A stretch of 64,000 nucleotides of DNA. It comes from Flavobacterium sp. (GTDB lineage Bacteria; Bacteroidota; Bacteroidia; Flavobacteriales; Flavobacteriaceae). The translations under genes and the position numbers were made by a program. The stretch covers positions 62,001-126,000 of the forward strand of contig NZ_JAIXSL010000008.1 of NCBI RefSeq assembly GCF_027484705.1, given 5' to 3'. A model generated the notes under the pieces. It made no database searches, had not been told where the DNA came from, and worked only from the letters and a program-made list of their open reading frames with translations. Shown piece after piece: positions 35,410 through 43,246 of the stretch; the stretch's first letter is position 1, and each line of letters opens with the position of its first letter.

Positions 35410-35796
35410 ATGGTTTCACAAATCACTAGAGGCATAAAAATTTCGGTTCTGACGACTTTTGAAGGCACGTACTTCAAGAATCACAAGATTCATTTTGCCT
35501 TCAGTTACGAAATCTCGATTGAAAACCACAGCAAAGATTCGGTGCAACTCACTTCAAGACACTGGGAAATTTTCGATTCGCTGAATGATCTCGAAATCGT
35601 AGACGGTGAAGGTGTCATCGGCAAAAAACCTGTTTTGAAACCTGGCGAAACGCATACTTATAGTTCGGGTTGCTTGTTGGCTTCTCCGTTTGGCGCGATG
35701 CGTGGGCATTTTAACATGATCAATTTTACTTCTACGCGAAATTTCAAAGTGATCGTGCCGACTTTCAAACTGAGCGCTCCTTTTGCTTTAAATTAA
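35410..35796 (+). CDS. apaG: ApaG domain protein
   Basis: A 128-residue immunoglobulin-like beta-sandwich protein of the ApaG family. Visible segments include TSRHWEIFDS (about 47-56), SSGCLLASPFGAMRGHF (about 83-99) and a C-terminal VPTFKLSAPFALN. In other bacteria ApaG is linked to Co2+ resistance and to dinucleotide polyphosphate pathways. The molecular activity is unclear. The apaH or ksgA partners found in proteobacteria are absent here. Own promoter at 35377. Confidence 0.92.
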   Translation: MVSQITRGIKISVLTTFEGTYFKNHKIHFAFSYEISIENHSKDSVQLTSRHWEIFDSLNDLEIVDGEGVIGKKPVLKPGETHTYSSGCLLASPFGAMRGHFNMINFTSTRNFKVIVPTFKLSAPFALN

Positions 35797-35833
35797 CTTG
35801 CTGCAATACATCATTTCAAAGCCTCAAAGCCAT

Positions 35834-36277
35834 ATGAAACTGACTTTTATTTTTGTTTTCTTAATATCAGCTGTTTCGGCACAAAACAAAAAAATCAATT
35901 TTTTCGGGACTGAATTTCCTGTAAACAATAGCTGTGAAGTGAAGGAATCTAGTGCCAAATACGACAAAAATGCAATGATTTGGACCGCTGCACCGCCAAA
36001 AATAATGCGTGGCACGATGGTTTCGATGATTAAAAACAAACTCCAAGGAAAAAAATTAAAAGAGCTCAAGACAGAGCCTCTGAAAGTAACTTTACTAAAA
36101 AACAGTTGGGAAGGCAAGCGGACCGAATATAAAAAAGAAGGCAATGACAGCATCACTAATTTTGTGCAGCTTTACGGCCAATACAAAGACGAGGAGCGGC
36201 TTTTGATTATCATGTACAAAACAGCGAAATCGGAAACATTTCGCATTCCAGCATACTTTGATTTCCTCGTTAAATAG
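35834..36277 (+). CDS. Small secreted hypothetical protein
   Basis: A 147-residue protein beginning with a signal peptide (MKLTFIFVFLISAVSAQ). The mature part is basic and beta/alpha mixed (VNNSCEVKESSAKYDKNA, then a Lys-rich region around KNKLQGKKLKELK). No known family motif is seen. The ATG at 35834 is used because it begins the signal peptide; the frame is open 36 bp earlier. It lies 37 bp after apaG on the same strand. Function not recognised. Confidence 0.7.
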   Translation: MKLTFIFVFLISAVSAQNKKINFFGTEFPVNNSCEVKESSAKYDKNAMIWTAAPPKIMRGTMVSMIKNKLQGKKLKELKTEPLKVTLLKNSWEGKRTEYKKEGNDSITNFVQLYGQYKDEERLLIIMYKTAKSETFRIPAYFDFLVK

Positions 36278-36386
36278 GTATCAGACTGATGCTTAAAATA
36301 AGCTAATTTAAAAAAAACCTTTGTACTTTCGCGCCGGATTTAATTGACAACCAACTGATAATCCACAACAATCTAACACTCAAAAT

Positions 36387-38015
36387 ATGCTCAAAGGATT
36401 CTTTCACGTACCCAAAGCAGTTAACGAACCTGTAAAATCGTACGCTCCCAATTCGCCAGAAAAAGCGGCTGTCTTAGCGGCTTATAAAAAAATGTGGAAC
36501 GAAAAAATCGACGTGCCACTCTATATCGGCAGCGAACAAATCCGCACCGGAAACACGCGCAACATGACCGCGCCTCACGACCACCAACATGTGGTGGGAA
36601 CTTATCATTTAGCAGAAAAATCCCATGTTGAAAAAGCAATTGCCAATGCCTTGGAATCAAAAGCAAAATGGGCCAACTTAGCTTGGGAACAACGGGCCGC
36701 GATTTTCCTTAAAGCAGCCGAACTCATTGCCGGGCCTTATCGTGCGCGCATCAACGCTGCGACGATGATCGCCCAATCTAAAAATATTTTTCAAGCCGAA
36801 ATCGACGCTTCTTGTGAACTTATCGATTTCTTGCGCTACAACGTCGAGTTCATGACGCAGATTTATAACGACCAGCCCAAATCAGATTCATCGGTTTGGA
36901 ACCGCCTGGAATACCGTCCGCTTGAAGGTTTTATTTACGCGATTACGCCGTTCAACTTTACCGCGATTGCTGCGAACCTTCCTGCAAGCGCTGCGATGAT
37001 GGGCAACGTAGTGGTTTGGAAACCCAGCGACAGCCAAGTATTTTCAGCCAAAATCATCATCGATGTGTTCAAAGAAGCCGGACTTCCTGATGGCGTCATC
37101 AATGTGGTTTTTGGCGATGCACAGATGATCAGTGAAACGATTTTTGCGAACCGTGATTTTGCGGGCGTTCATTTCACAGGATCGACACATGTGTTCAAAG
37201 ACATCTGGAAAGCGATTGGAACCAACATTCACCATTATAAAACTTACCCAAGAATCGTTGGCGAAACTGGTGGAAAAGATTTCGTTTTGGCACATCCAAG
37301 TGCGAATGTGAAACAAGTCGTGACCGGTATTGTTCGTGGTGCTTTCGAATTTCAGGGACAGAAATGTTCTGCAGCTTCGAGAGCTTATGTTCCGCAAAGT
37401 TTGTGGAGCGATGTGAAAGCACAATTGATTGCCGATGTAAAATCGATGAAAATGGGTTCGCCCGAAGATTTCGGAAACTTCATCACGGCAGTCATTCACG
37501 AAGGTTCGTTTGACAAACTTGCGAGCTACATCGACCAAGCCAAAAAAGACGCCGATGCCGAAATTATCGTCGGCGGAAACTACGACAAATCCAAAGGTTA
37601 TTTTATTGAACCGACGGTGATTGTGACGACCAACCCAAAATATAGCACGATGGAAACTGAATTGTTCGGGCCGGTGATTACAATATTTGTTTACGAAGAT
37701 TCCCAATGGAGCGAAACTTTAAAACTGGTTGACGGAACTTCAGAATACGCGTTAACTGGAGCCATTTTCAGCCAAGACCGTTACGCGATTGAAGAAGCTA
37801 CGACAGCACTTCAGAACGCCGCCGGAAATTTCTATGTGAATGACAAACCTACCGGTGCCGTTGTAGGAATGCAACCTTTCGGTGGCGCAAGAGCTTCGGG
37901 AACCAATGACAAAGCAGGGTCAGCGTTGAATCTGTTGCGTTGGGCTTCGCCGAGAACGATCAAAGAAACTTTTGTAACTCCTGAAGATTATCGTTATCCG
38001 TTTTTGGGAGAATAA
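36387..38015 (+). CDS. pruA: L-glutamate gamma-semialdehyde dehydrogenase
   Basis: A 542-residue aldehyde dehydrogenase that oxidises L-glutamate-gamma-semialdehyde (from proline) to glutamate using NAD+. Key pieces: GETGGKDFVLAHP (catalytic Glu, about 290-302), FQGQKCSAASRAYVP (catalytic Cys, about 327-341), NFTAIAANLPASAAMMGNVVVWKPS (about 190-214) and ETELFGPVITIF near the C-terminus. The long N-terminal segment (VPKAVNEPVKSY) matches the PutA-independent type. No proline dehydrogenase gene is adjacent. A TACTTTCG element about 60 bp upstream (near 36326) is a weak promoter match. Confidence 0.95.
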   Translation: MLKGFFHVPKAVNEPVKSYAPNSPEKAAVLAAYKKMWNEKIDVPLYIGSEQIRTGNTRNMTAPHDHQHVVGTYHLAEKSHVEKAIANALESKAKWANLAWEQRAAIFLKAAELIAGPYRARINAATMIAQSKNIFQAEIDASCELIDFLRYNVEFMTQIYNDQPKSDSSVWNRLEYRPLEGFIYAITPFNFTAIAANLPASAAMMGNVVVWKPSDSQVFSAKIIIDVFKEAGLPDGVINVVFGDAQMISETIFANRDFAGVHFTGSTHVFKDIWKAIGTNIHHYKTYPRIVGETGGKDFVLAHPSANVKQVVTGIVRGAFEFQGQKCSAASRAYVPQSLWSDVKAQLIADVKSMKMGSPEDFGNFITAVIHEGSFDKLASYIDQAKKDADAEIIVGGNYDKSKGYFIEPTVIVTTNPKYSTMETELFGPVITIFVYEDSQWSETLKLVDGTSEYALTGAIFSQDRYAIEEATTALQNAAGNFYVNDKPTGAVVGMQPFGGARASGTNDKAGSALNLLRWASPRTIKETFVTPEDYRYPFLGE

Positions 38016-38031
38016 ATCCAATACACTTCAT

Positions 38032-38067
38032 AAAAAAAGCCTGATAAATACTATTGGGCTTTTTTTA
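38032..38067 (+). terminator. Intrinsic terminator after pruA
   Basis: AAAAAAAGCC and GGCTTTTTTT arms surround TGATAAATACTATTG, about 17 bp past the pruA stop. Confidence 0.88.
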
Positions 38068-38125
38068 TAGGGCTGATTATCAGAAATATTTAGTACATTT
38101 CGATACTTTTTTAAAAATCAATTTT

Positions 38126-39133
38126 ATGAAAACAAAATTACTTTTTATTGCATCATTGATTACCGTAATGACTTATGCGCAATCGCCTATTAATACTTTT
38201 TACGTCAATGATGCGGCTTCTTTTGCAGTCGTAACTTCAAACACACCGATTGATCAGACTGCTTCTGGCGCGAATCAGGTTTGGAATTTCGACCAGCTGG
38301 TGAACACGGGCACATCGACTTATGCTAAAGCAAATCCTACAGCAGCTCAGTTAACTTCATTTCCAAATACCAATAATGTCGTGGTATCAAGTGTAGATGC
38401 GGTTCAAACTTCAGAAATGTTTGTAAAAGATGTGGCCAATGTGATTTCCATCACAGGAATACGGGCTGCTGGCTTAGAATTAAATTTCATCACCAACAAT
38501 GCCACCTTAGGTGCTTTTCCTATGACTTATGGTTTTAGCAATACCGATACTGTTGCGGGAACTTATGTTTACACGACCTATTCAGGGACTTTTACAGGAA
38601 ACATCGTGACTAGTGTTGATGCTTATGGAACACTTTACAGAAATGTTGGTGGCGTTCCCAATAGCAATGCAACCCGATTAAAAACTGTCATTACGATTAA
38701 TTTGAATTATGGCTTCTTTTCCAATGTTGGAACCATAACACAAACCACGTATAGCTATTATCAAGATCCTTTGATATCTGCCGACGGACTGCTTTTTAGA
38801 ACCTCAACAACAAAAGCTTTAGTGCCTTTAGCGTCTATAGATCAAACCGACACCGTAATGGAAAGTTATATCGCAACAGGATTAAGCACCGAAACATTCT
38901 TGTCCAGCCAATTAGCAATCACTCAAAATCCGGTACAAAACCAACTGCAATTAGAACTTACTGATGCGATAACAATTCAAGCAATTCAGATCATCGACAC
39001 CAACGGAAGAACGGTGATTTCGAAATCATCTGACGAAAAATCGATGGATGTGAGCCTACTGCAAAAAGGCGTCTACTTCGCTAAAATTGAAACAAACAAA
39101 GGCACGGTCATCAAAAAAATCATTAAAGAATAA
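38126..39133 (+). CDS. T9SS type A sorted protein of unknown function
   Basis: A 335-residue exported protein. The signal peptide (MKTKLLFIASLITVMTYAQ) is cleaved near residue 19. The middle (about 22-250) is beta-rich with repeated Thr/Asn/Gly (DQTASGANQVWNFDQL, then GTYVYTTYSGTFTGNIVTSV), without a domain I can name. The last ~75 residues are a T9SS type A sorting domain (LAITQNPVQNQLQLEL, GVYFAKIET, KKIIKE end). The ATG at 38126 starts the signal peptide; an earlier in-frame codon would prepend an unrelated stretch. It is flanked by terminators on both sides, so it is monocistronic. Confidence 0.85.
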   Translation: MKTKLLFIASLITVMTYAQSPINTFYVNDAASFAVVTSNTPIDQTASGANQVWNFDQLVNTGTSTYAKANPTAAQLTSFPNTNNVVVSSVDAVQTSEMFVKDVANVISITGIRAAGLELNFITNNATLGAFPMTYGFSNTDTVAGTYVYTTYSGTFTGNIVTSVDAYGTLYRNVGGVPNSNATRLKTVITINLNYGFFSNVGTITQTTYSYYQDPLISADGLLFRTSTTKALVPLASIDQTDTVMESYIATGLSTETFLSSQLAITQNPVQNQLQLELTDAITIQAIQIIDTNGRTVISKSSDEKSMDVSLLQKGVYFAKIETNKGTVIKKIIKE

Positions 39134-39134
39134 C

Positions 39135-39166
39135 AAAAAAAGTCCCTATAAACTGGGACTTTTTTT
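39135..39166. terminator. Bidirectional terminator (T9SS gene / rsmG)
   Basis: AAAAAAAGTCCC (39135-39146) pairs perfectly with GGGACTTTTTTT (39155-39166). It separates the convergent T9SS gene and rsmG; its right arm overlaps the rsmG stop. Confidence 0.92.
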
Positions 39167-39794
39167 ATGCTTTAAACTTCAAAGGCAAATGCACCACTTT
39201 TTTGGTTTCGAAAAATTCGTCTTCAAAAAAATCAGCGATGTTGTATTCTGTCGCTTTTGGGAATGGCGCAAGTTCTTCAGTCAGATCGCCACCTTTTAAA
39301 TACAGAATGCCATTTTTGAGTTCGTGTTTGTTTTGTTTTTTGATTTTGTCGTAAATCCACGATACGAAATCAGGCATGTTGGTCACGGCACGGCTCACGA
39401 TAAAATCAAAATCGCCTTTGACGTTTTCGGCGCGCATTTGTTCGGCTTTGACATTCTTAAGCCCGATAGCTTCGGCAACTGCTTTGACCACGTTGATTTT
39501 TTTCAGGATCACATCAATCAGATAAAAACGCGTTTCGGGAAAAAGAATCGCCAACGGAATGCCGGGAAAACCGCCTCCGGTTCCTACATCCAAAACATAA
39601 GTTCCGGGTTCGAACTTCTGTATCTTGGCAATGGCCAGCGAATGCAACACATGTTTGACATAAAGCGCATCGATGTCTTTTCTCGAAACCACATTAATTT
39701 TAGCATTCCAATCCTGATACACCGCTTCGAGCATCTCAAACTGTCGGATCTGTTCCGCGGTAAGATTTGGGAAATACTTGAGAATCTCTTCCAT
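39165..39794 (-). CDS. rsmG: 16S rRNA (guanine527-N7)-methyltransferase
   Basis: A 209-residue SAM-dependent methyltransferase that modifies G527 of 16S rRNA. Motif I is VLDVGTGGGFPGIPLAILFP (about residues 68-87), and the N-terminus has WNAKINVVSRKDIDALYVKHVLHSL. Loss of this enzyme is linked to low-level streptomycin resistance in other bacteria (family knowledge). A minus-strand TACTTTTG at 39810-39817 is a good promoter -7. The frame uses ATG 39794. Confidence 0.96.
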   Translation of the reverse strand: MEEILKYFPNLTAEQIRQFEMLEAVYQDWNAKINVVSRKDIDALYVKHVLHSLAIAKIQKFEPGTYVLDVGTGGGFPGIPLAILFPETRFYLIDVILKKINVVKAVAEAIGLKNVKAEQMRAENVKGDFDFIVSRAVTNMPDFVSWIYDKIKKQNKHELKNGILYLKGGDLTEELAPFPKATEYNIADFFEDEFFETKKVVHLPLKFKA

Positions 39795-39809
39795 GCTTTA
39801 TTTTTTTAA

Positions 39810-39817
39810 CAAAAGTA
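39810..39817 (-). promoter_or_regulatory. rsmG promoter -7 element
   Basis: The minus strand reads TACTTTTG, an exact TAnnTTTG match 16 bp before the rsmG start. Confidence 0.6.
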
Positions 39818-39874
39818 ATACTTTAGTGTTGAAATATTTATAGCAACTTTGGCAATCCAAAAATTATTAATAAG

Positions 39875-39882
39875 TACCTTTG
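39875..39882 (+). promoter_or_regulatory. Promoter -7 element of the desaturase gene
   Basis: TACCTTTG is an exact TAnnTTTG match. It overlaps an upstream in-frame TTG (39880), so translation most likely begins at ATG 39901. Confidence 0.65.
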
Positions 39883-39900
39883 CCCATTATACAAACTCAT

Positions 39901-40995
39901 ATGAATACTACGATCCCCACTTTTTCAAATCAAGATAATATGAAGTTTTTCAGGACTTTGAACTCCAGAGTCAACAATTACTTCAAAGAAAATAACATCC
40001 CAAAAACCGGAAACTGGAAAATCCACCTGAAAACTGTGATTTTATTCACTATTTTCCTGACGCCTTATTTTTTAATCCTGACCCTTGAAATGTCGATCTG
40101 GTATCAGTTGCTGCTCAATATCCTTATGGGAATCGGCATGGCCGGTATCGGAATGAATGTGATGCATGACGGGAACCACGGCGCTTACTCTTCCAAATCC
40201 TGGATCAACAAATTTATGGGCGGCAGCATTTATATTCTGGCGGGCAATGTATACAACTGGCAAGTGCAGCATAATGTTTTGCACCATACTTACACTAATA
40301 TTTTAGGCCATGATGAAGATCTTGATGCCGGTAGAATCATTCGTTTTACGCAAAATGCGGAGTGGCGCAGGTTTCATAAATTCCAGCATTATTATTCTTT
40401 CTTTTTGTATGGTTTACTGACATTCAACTGGTCATTGACCACCGATTTCAAACAGATGAGCGCTTACTTAAAAAGAAAATTATCCTACGGAACACCGCAA
40501 AGTCCGACGAGATTGTGGACGGTTTTAGTGATTACCAAAATCATCTACGCTTTAATCTGGGTCGTATTGCCGATTGCTTTTGGTGTTACCTGGTGGAAAG
40601 TGTTGCTCGGATTTTTCGTCATGCATTACACCGCAGGTTTGATCTTGAGTATCGTATTCCAATTGGCACATGTCGTTGAAGAAACTGACAATCCGGTTCC
40701 GAACGAAAACGGCGAAATGGAAAACACTTGGGCAATCCATCAATTGTATACCACGGCGAATTTTGCTCCAAAAAATAAAATAGTCAACTGGTTTACCGGC
40801 GGATTGAACCACCAAATCGAACACCATTTGTATCCTCACATCAGTCACATCCATTACGGAAAAATTGCAGAATTCGTAAAGCAGACTGCAGATGAATGCA
40901 ACTTGCCGTATCACGAATTCAAAACCATGAGAAGCGCCGTGATTGCACATTACAAACATCTAAAAGATTTAGGGCAAAACCCGCAACTCGCATAA
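39901..40995 (+). CDS. Fatty acid desaturase (acyl-CoA/lipid type)
   Basis: A 364-residue integral membrane di-iron enzyme. The three histidine boxes are present: HDGNH (about residues 84-88), HNVLHH (about 123-128) and QIEHH (about 305-309). Four hydrophobic spans alternate with them (e.g. TVILFTIFLTPYFLIL). The third box with Gln first is typical of front-end or linoleoyl-type desaturases. The position of the double bond introduced cannot be predicted from sequence. It likely adjusts membrane fluidity. The N-terminal 15 residues have no cytochrome b5 domain. Confidence 0.92.
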   Translation: MNTTIPTFSNQDNMKFFRTLNSRVNNYFKENNIPKTGNWKIHLKTVILFTIFLTPYFLILTLEMSIWYQLLLNILMGIGMAGIGMNVMHDGNHGAYSSKSWINKFMGGSIYILAGNVYNWQVQHNVLHHTYTNILGHDEDLDAGRIIRFTQNAEWRRFHKFQHYYSFFLYGLLTFNWSLTTDFKQMSAYLKRKLSYGTPQSPTRLWTVLVITKIIYALIWVVLPIAFGVTWWKVLLGFFVMHYTAGLILSIVFQLAHVVEETDNPVPNENGEMENTWAIHQLYTTANFAPKNKIVNWFTGGLNHQIEHHLYPHISHIHYGKIAEFVKQTADECNLPYHEFKTMRSAVIAHYKHLKDLGQNPQLA

Positions 40996-41000
40996 AACAT

Positions 41001-41027
41001 AAAGACGCACCAAAAGGCGTCTTTTCC
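41001..41027 (+). terminator. Intrinsic terminator after desaturase
   Basis: AAAGACGC pairs with GCGTCTTT around ACCAAAAG, followed by TTTCC. Only a short T tract is present. Confidence 0.75.
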
Positions 41028-41063
41028 TTTTTACAAACCATACCATCCTTAAAATTATACTTC

Positions 41064-42251
41064 ATGAACCATTTTCTTTCGGATCGCATCAACAAACTAT
41101 CAACTTCGCAGACCTTAGCCATGGCGGCATTAGCCAGAGAATTAAAAGCACAGGGAAAAGACATCATCAGCCTGAGTTTGGGCGAACCTGATTTCAACAC
41201 GCCTGATTTTGTAAAAGAAGCCGCGAAGAAAGCCATTGATGAGAATTACAGCACGTACACGCCGGTTGATGGTTACGCAGATTTGAAAGAAGCGATTTGC
41301 AGGAAATTCAAAAGAGACAACAATTTAGACTACAAACCTGCGAACATCGTAGTATCGACAGGTGCTAAGCAATCTTTGTACAATATCGCGCAAGTGATGC
41401 TCAATGACGGCGATGAAGTGATTTTACCTGCGCCTTATTGGGTCAGTTATTTTGAGATCATCAAACTCTCGGGCGGTATTCCTGTGGAAGTTCCGACTTC
41501 GGTAGAAACCGATTTTAAAATCACACCCGAACAACTTGAAAAAGCGATTACGCCAAAAACGAAAATGATTTGGTACAGTTCGCCTTGCAATCCTAGTGGT
41601 TCGGTTTACAATCGTGAGGAAATGACGGCACTTGCAAAAGTTTTAGAGAAACACCCTAACATTTTTATTGTTGCTGATGAAATTTACGAACACATCAATT
41701 TCTCCGGAACCTTCTGCAGCATCGCCTCGATTCCGGGCATGTTCGACAGAACGATTACCGTAAATGGTGTTGCCAAAGCATTTGCTATGACGGGTTGGAG
41801 AATCGGTTATATCGGCGCACCGGAATTCATCGCGAAAGCCTGTACCAAAATGCAAGGCCAAGTAACGAGTGGCGCCAACAGTATTGCACAACGCGCTACG
41901 ATTGCCGCTGTAGATGCTGATCCTTCGGTTTTAAAATTCATGGTCGATGCCTTTCACCGTCGTAGGGATTTGGTCGTAGGTTTGGTCAAAGACATTCCGG
42001 GTTTCAAACTCAATGTTCCTGAAGGCGCGTTCTATGTTTTTCCTGACGTCTCTTATTATTTCGGCAAAACTTTGCGCGGGACGAAAATCAACAATGCCGA
42101 TGATTTTTCGATGTATTTGTTGTCCGAAGCCAATGTAGCTACCGTAACCGGTGATGCTTTTGGAAACCCAAATTGCATTCGTTTTTCTTATGCCACAAGC
42201 GAAGCACTATTGACTGAAGCGATGCGAAGAATCAAAGAAGCGGTTTCCTAA
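41064..42251 (+). CDS. Pyridoxal-phosphate aminotransferase (aspartate/aromatic type I)
   Basis: A 395-residue fold-type I PLP enzyme. The PLP lysine is in VNGVAKAFAMTGWRIGY (about residues 230-246), preceded by SLGEPDFNTPDF (about 33-44), STYTPVDGY, NPSGSVY and VADEIYEHI. It probably interconverts aspartate or glutamate with 2-oxo acids; exact substrate preference is unknown. The start at ATG 41064 is chosen because the longer frame runs back through the terminator at 41001 into the desaturase gene. Its stop overlaps the following DUF6370 gene by one base (TAATG at 42249-42253). Confidence 0.93.
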   Translation: MNHFLSDRINKLSTSQTLAMAALARELKAQGKDIISLSLGEPDFNTPDFVKEAAKKAIDENYSTYTPVDGYADLKEAICRKFKRDNNLDYKPANIVVSTGAKQSLYNIAQVMLNDGDEVILPAPYWVSYFEIIKLSGGIPVEVPTSVETDFKITPEQLEKAITPKTKMIWYSSPCNPSGSVYNREEMTALAKVLEKHPNIFIVADEIYEHINFSGTFCSIASIPGMFDRTITVNGVAKAFAMTGWRIGYIGAPEFIAKACTKMQGQVTSGANSIAQRATIAAVDADPSVLKFMVDAFHRRRDLVVGLVKDIPGFKLNVPEGAFYVFPDVSYYFGKTLRGTKINNADDFSMYLLSEANVATVTGDAFGNPNCIRFSYATSEALLTEAMRRIKEAVS

Positions 42252-42562
42252 TGAAAAAATATTTCACGATAGTATTGTTATTGTTTTGTTTTGCACTTCA
42301 AGCACAAACCAAAGCCAAAACCCAAATCATTGAGGTTTCCTGCGGGCAATGCCAATTCGGAATGAAAGCCAAAGGTTGTGATCTCGCAGCCAGAATTGAT
42401 GGGAAAACTTATTTCATCGACGGTACCAAAATAGACAAACATGGCGATGCGCATGCTGCTGACGGATTTTGTTCAGCCGTTAGAAAAGCCGAAGTGATCG
42501 GAACTATAAAAGACAATCGTTTTGTCGTGACTTATTTCAAACTGCTTCCTTTAAAAGAATAA
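42251..42562 (+). CDS. DUF6370-like secreted protein
   Basis: A 103-residue exported protein. The signal peptide is MKKYFTIVLLLFCFALQAQ. The mature domain has four cysteines, in EVSCGQCQFGM, KGCDLAARI and GFCSAV, plus a KHGDAHAADGFC motif. The pattern matches what I remember of DUF6370 and suggests a disulphide- or metal-bound small fold; metal binding is inference. It is coupled to the aminotransferase upstream and followed 4 bp later by a Crp/Fnr gene. Confidence 0.72.
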   Translation: MKKYFTIVLLLFCFALQAQTKAKTQIIEVSCGQCQFGMKAKGCDLAARIDGKTYFIDGTKIDKHGDAHAADGFCSAVRKAEVIGTIKDNRFVVTYFKLLPLKE

Positions 42563-42565
42563 GTT

Positions 42566-43141
42566 TTGCATCGGATTCTTGACAATATTTCTAAAATTGT
42601 AAGCCTGACTCCAGAAGAACAGGAACTTTTTATAGCCAAAACCGAGACCAGACATTATAAAGCAAAATCGATTATTCTGAATGCCGGAGAGATCTGCAAA
42701 CATTCTTATTTTGTGAATTCGGGTTTGCTGCGCAGTTTCAACATCAACGATAATATTGTAGAACACGTTTTAAGTTTCGCCTGCGAAGGTTGGTGGATTG
42801 GTGACATGTATAGCTTGCTTTCGCAAAAACCTGGCAATCTTTTCATCGAAGTTTTAGAAGATGCCGAAGTTGTATTACTTTCGAAAGAAAATCAGGAATT
42901 GTTGTATCGGGAAATTCCAAAACTCGAACGCTTTTTCAGAATCTTAACTGAGAATTCTTTAGTAGCGCATCAGGAACGCTTGATGGATAATTTAAGTTTG
43001 TCCGCGGAAGACCGCTTTGAGAAATTCTGCTCGAAATACCCTACGCTTATCCAAAAAGTATCCCAAAAACATATCGCTTCTTATATTGGTGTGACGCCAG
43101 AGTTTTTCAGTAAGATGAAAGCGCGACTTCTGAAGAAATAG
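42566..43141 (+). CDS. Crp/Fnr family transcriptional regulator
   Basis: A 191-residue regulator with a cyclic-nucleotide-binding-like beta-roll (about residues 20-115: IILNAGEICKHSYFVNSGLLRSF, GWWIGDMYSL) and a C-terminal HTH-like end (CSKYPTLIQKVSQKHIASYIGVTPEFFSKMK). No Cys cluster typical of Fnr is seen and the usual cAMP-binding Arg/Glu pattern is not clear, so the effector is unknown. The start is a TTG (42566); no ATG precedes the domain. It is the last gene of an aminotransferase, DUF6370, Crp cluster. Confidence 0.85.
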   Translation: MHRILDNISKIVSLTPEEQELFIAKTETRHYKAKSIILNAGEICKHSYFVNSGLLRSFNINDNIVEHVLSFACEGWWIGDMYSLLSQKPGNLFIEVLEDAEVVLLSKENQELLYREIPKLERFFRILTENSLVAHQERLMDNLSLSAEDRFEKFCSKYPTLIQKVSQKHIASYIGVTPEFFSKMKARLLKK

Positions 43142-43192
43142 CTTTAGCCTCCAAAAAAATTCTTTATGAATGCATTTTTAGATTTAAAAAAA

Positions 43193-43215
43193 TCAAGCCG
43201 CATATAGCGGCTTGA
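43193..43215. terminator. Terminator-like hairpin between Crp gene and large T9SS gene
   Basis: A perfect 9-bp stem TCAAGCCGC/GCGGCTTGA (43193-43201 with 43207-43215) has an ATATA loop. The T tract is poor on the plus strand but the minus strand has TTTTTTTAAATC after it, so it more likely serves the minus-strand gene. Confidence 0.7.
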
Positions 43216-43246
43216 AATTAGTTCTCACGAACCCCAAAAAAACTAC

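Noticed and set aside
39880..39900. Longer start of the desaturase gene
   Set aside because: The TTG is part of the TACCTTTG promoter element.
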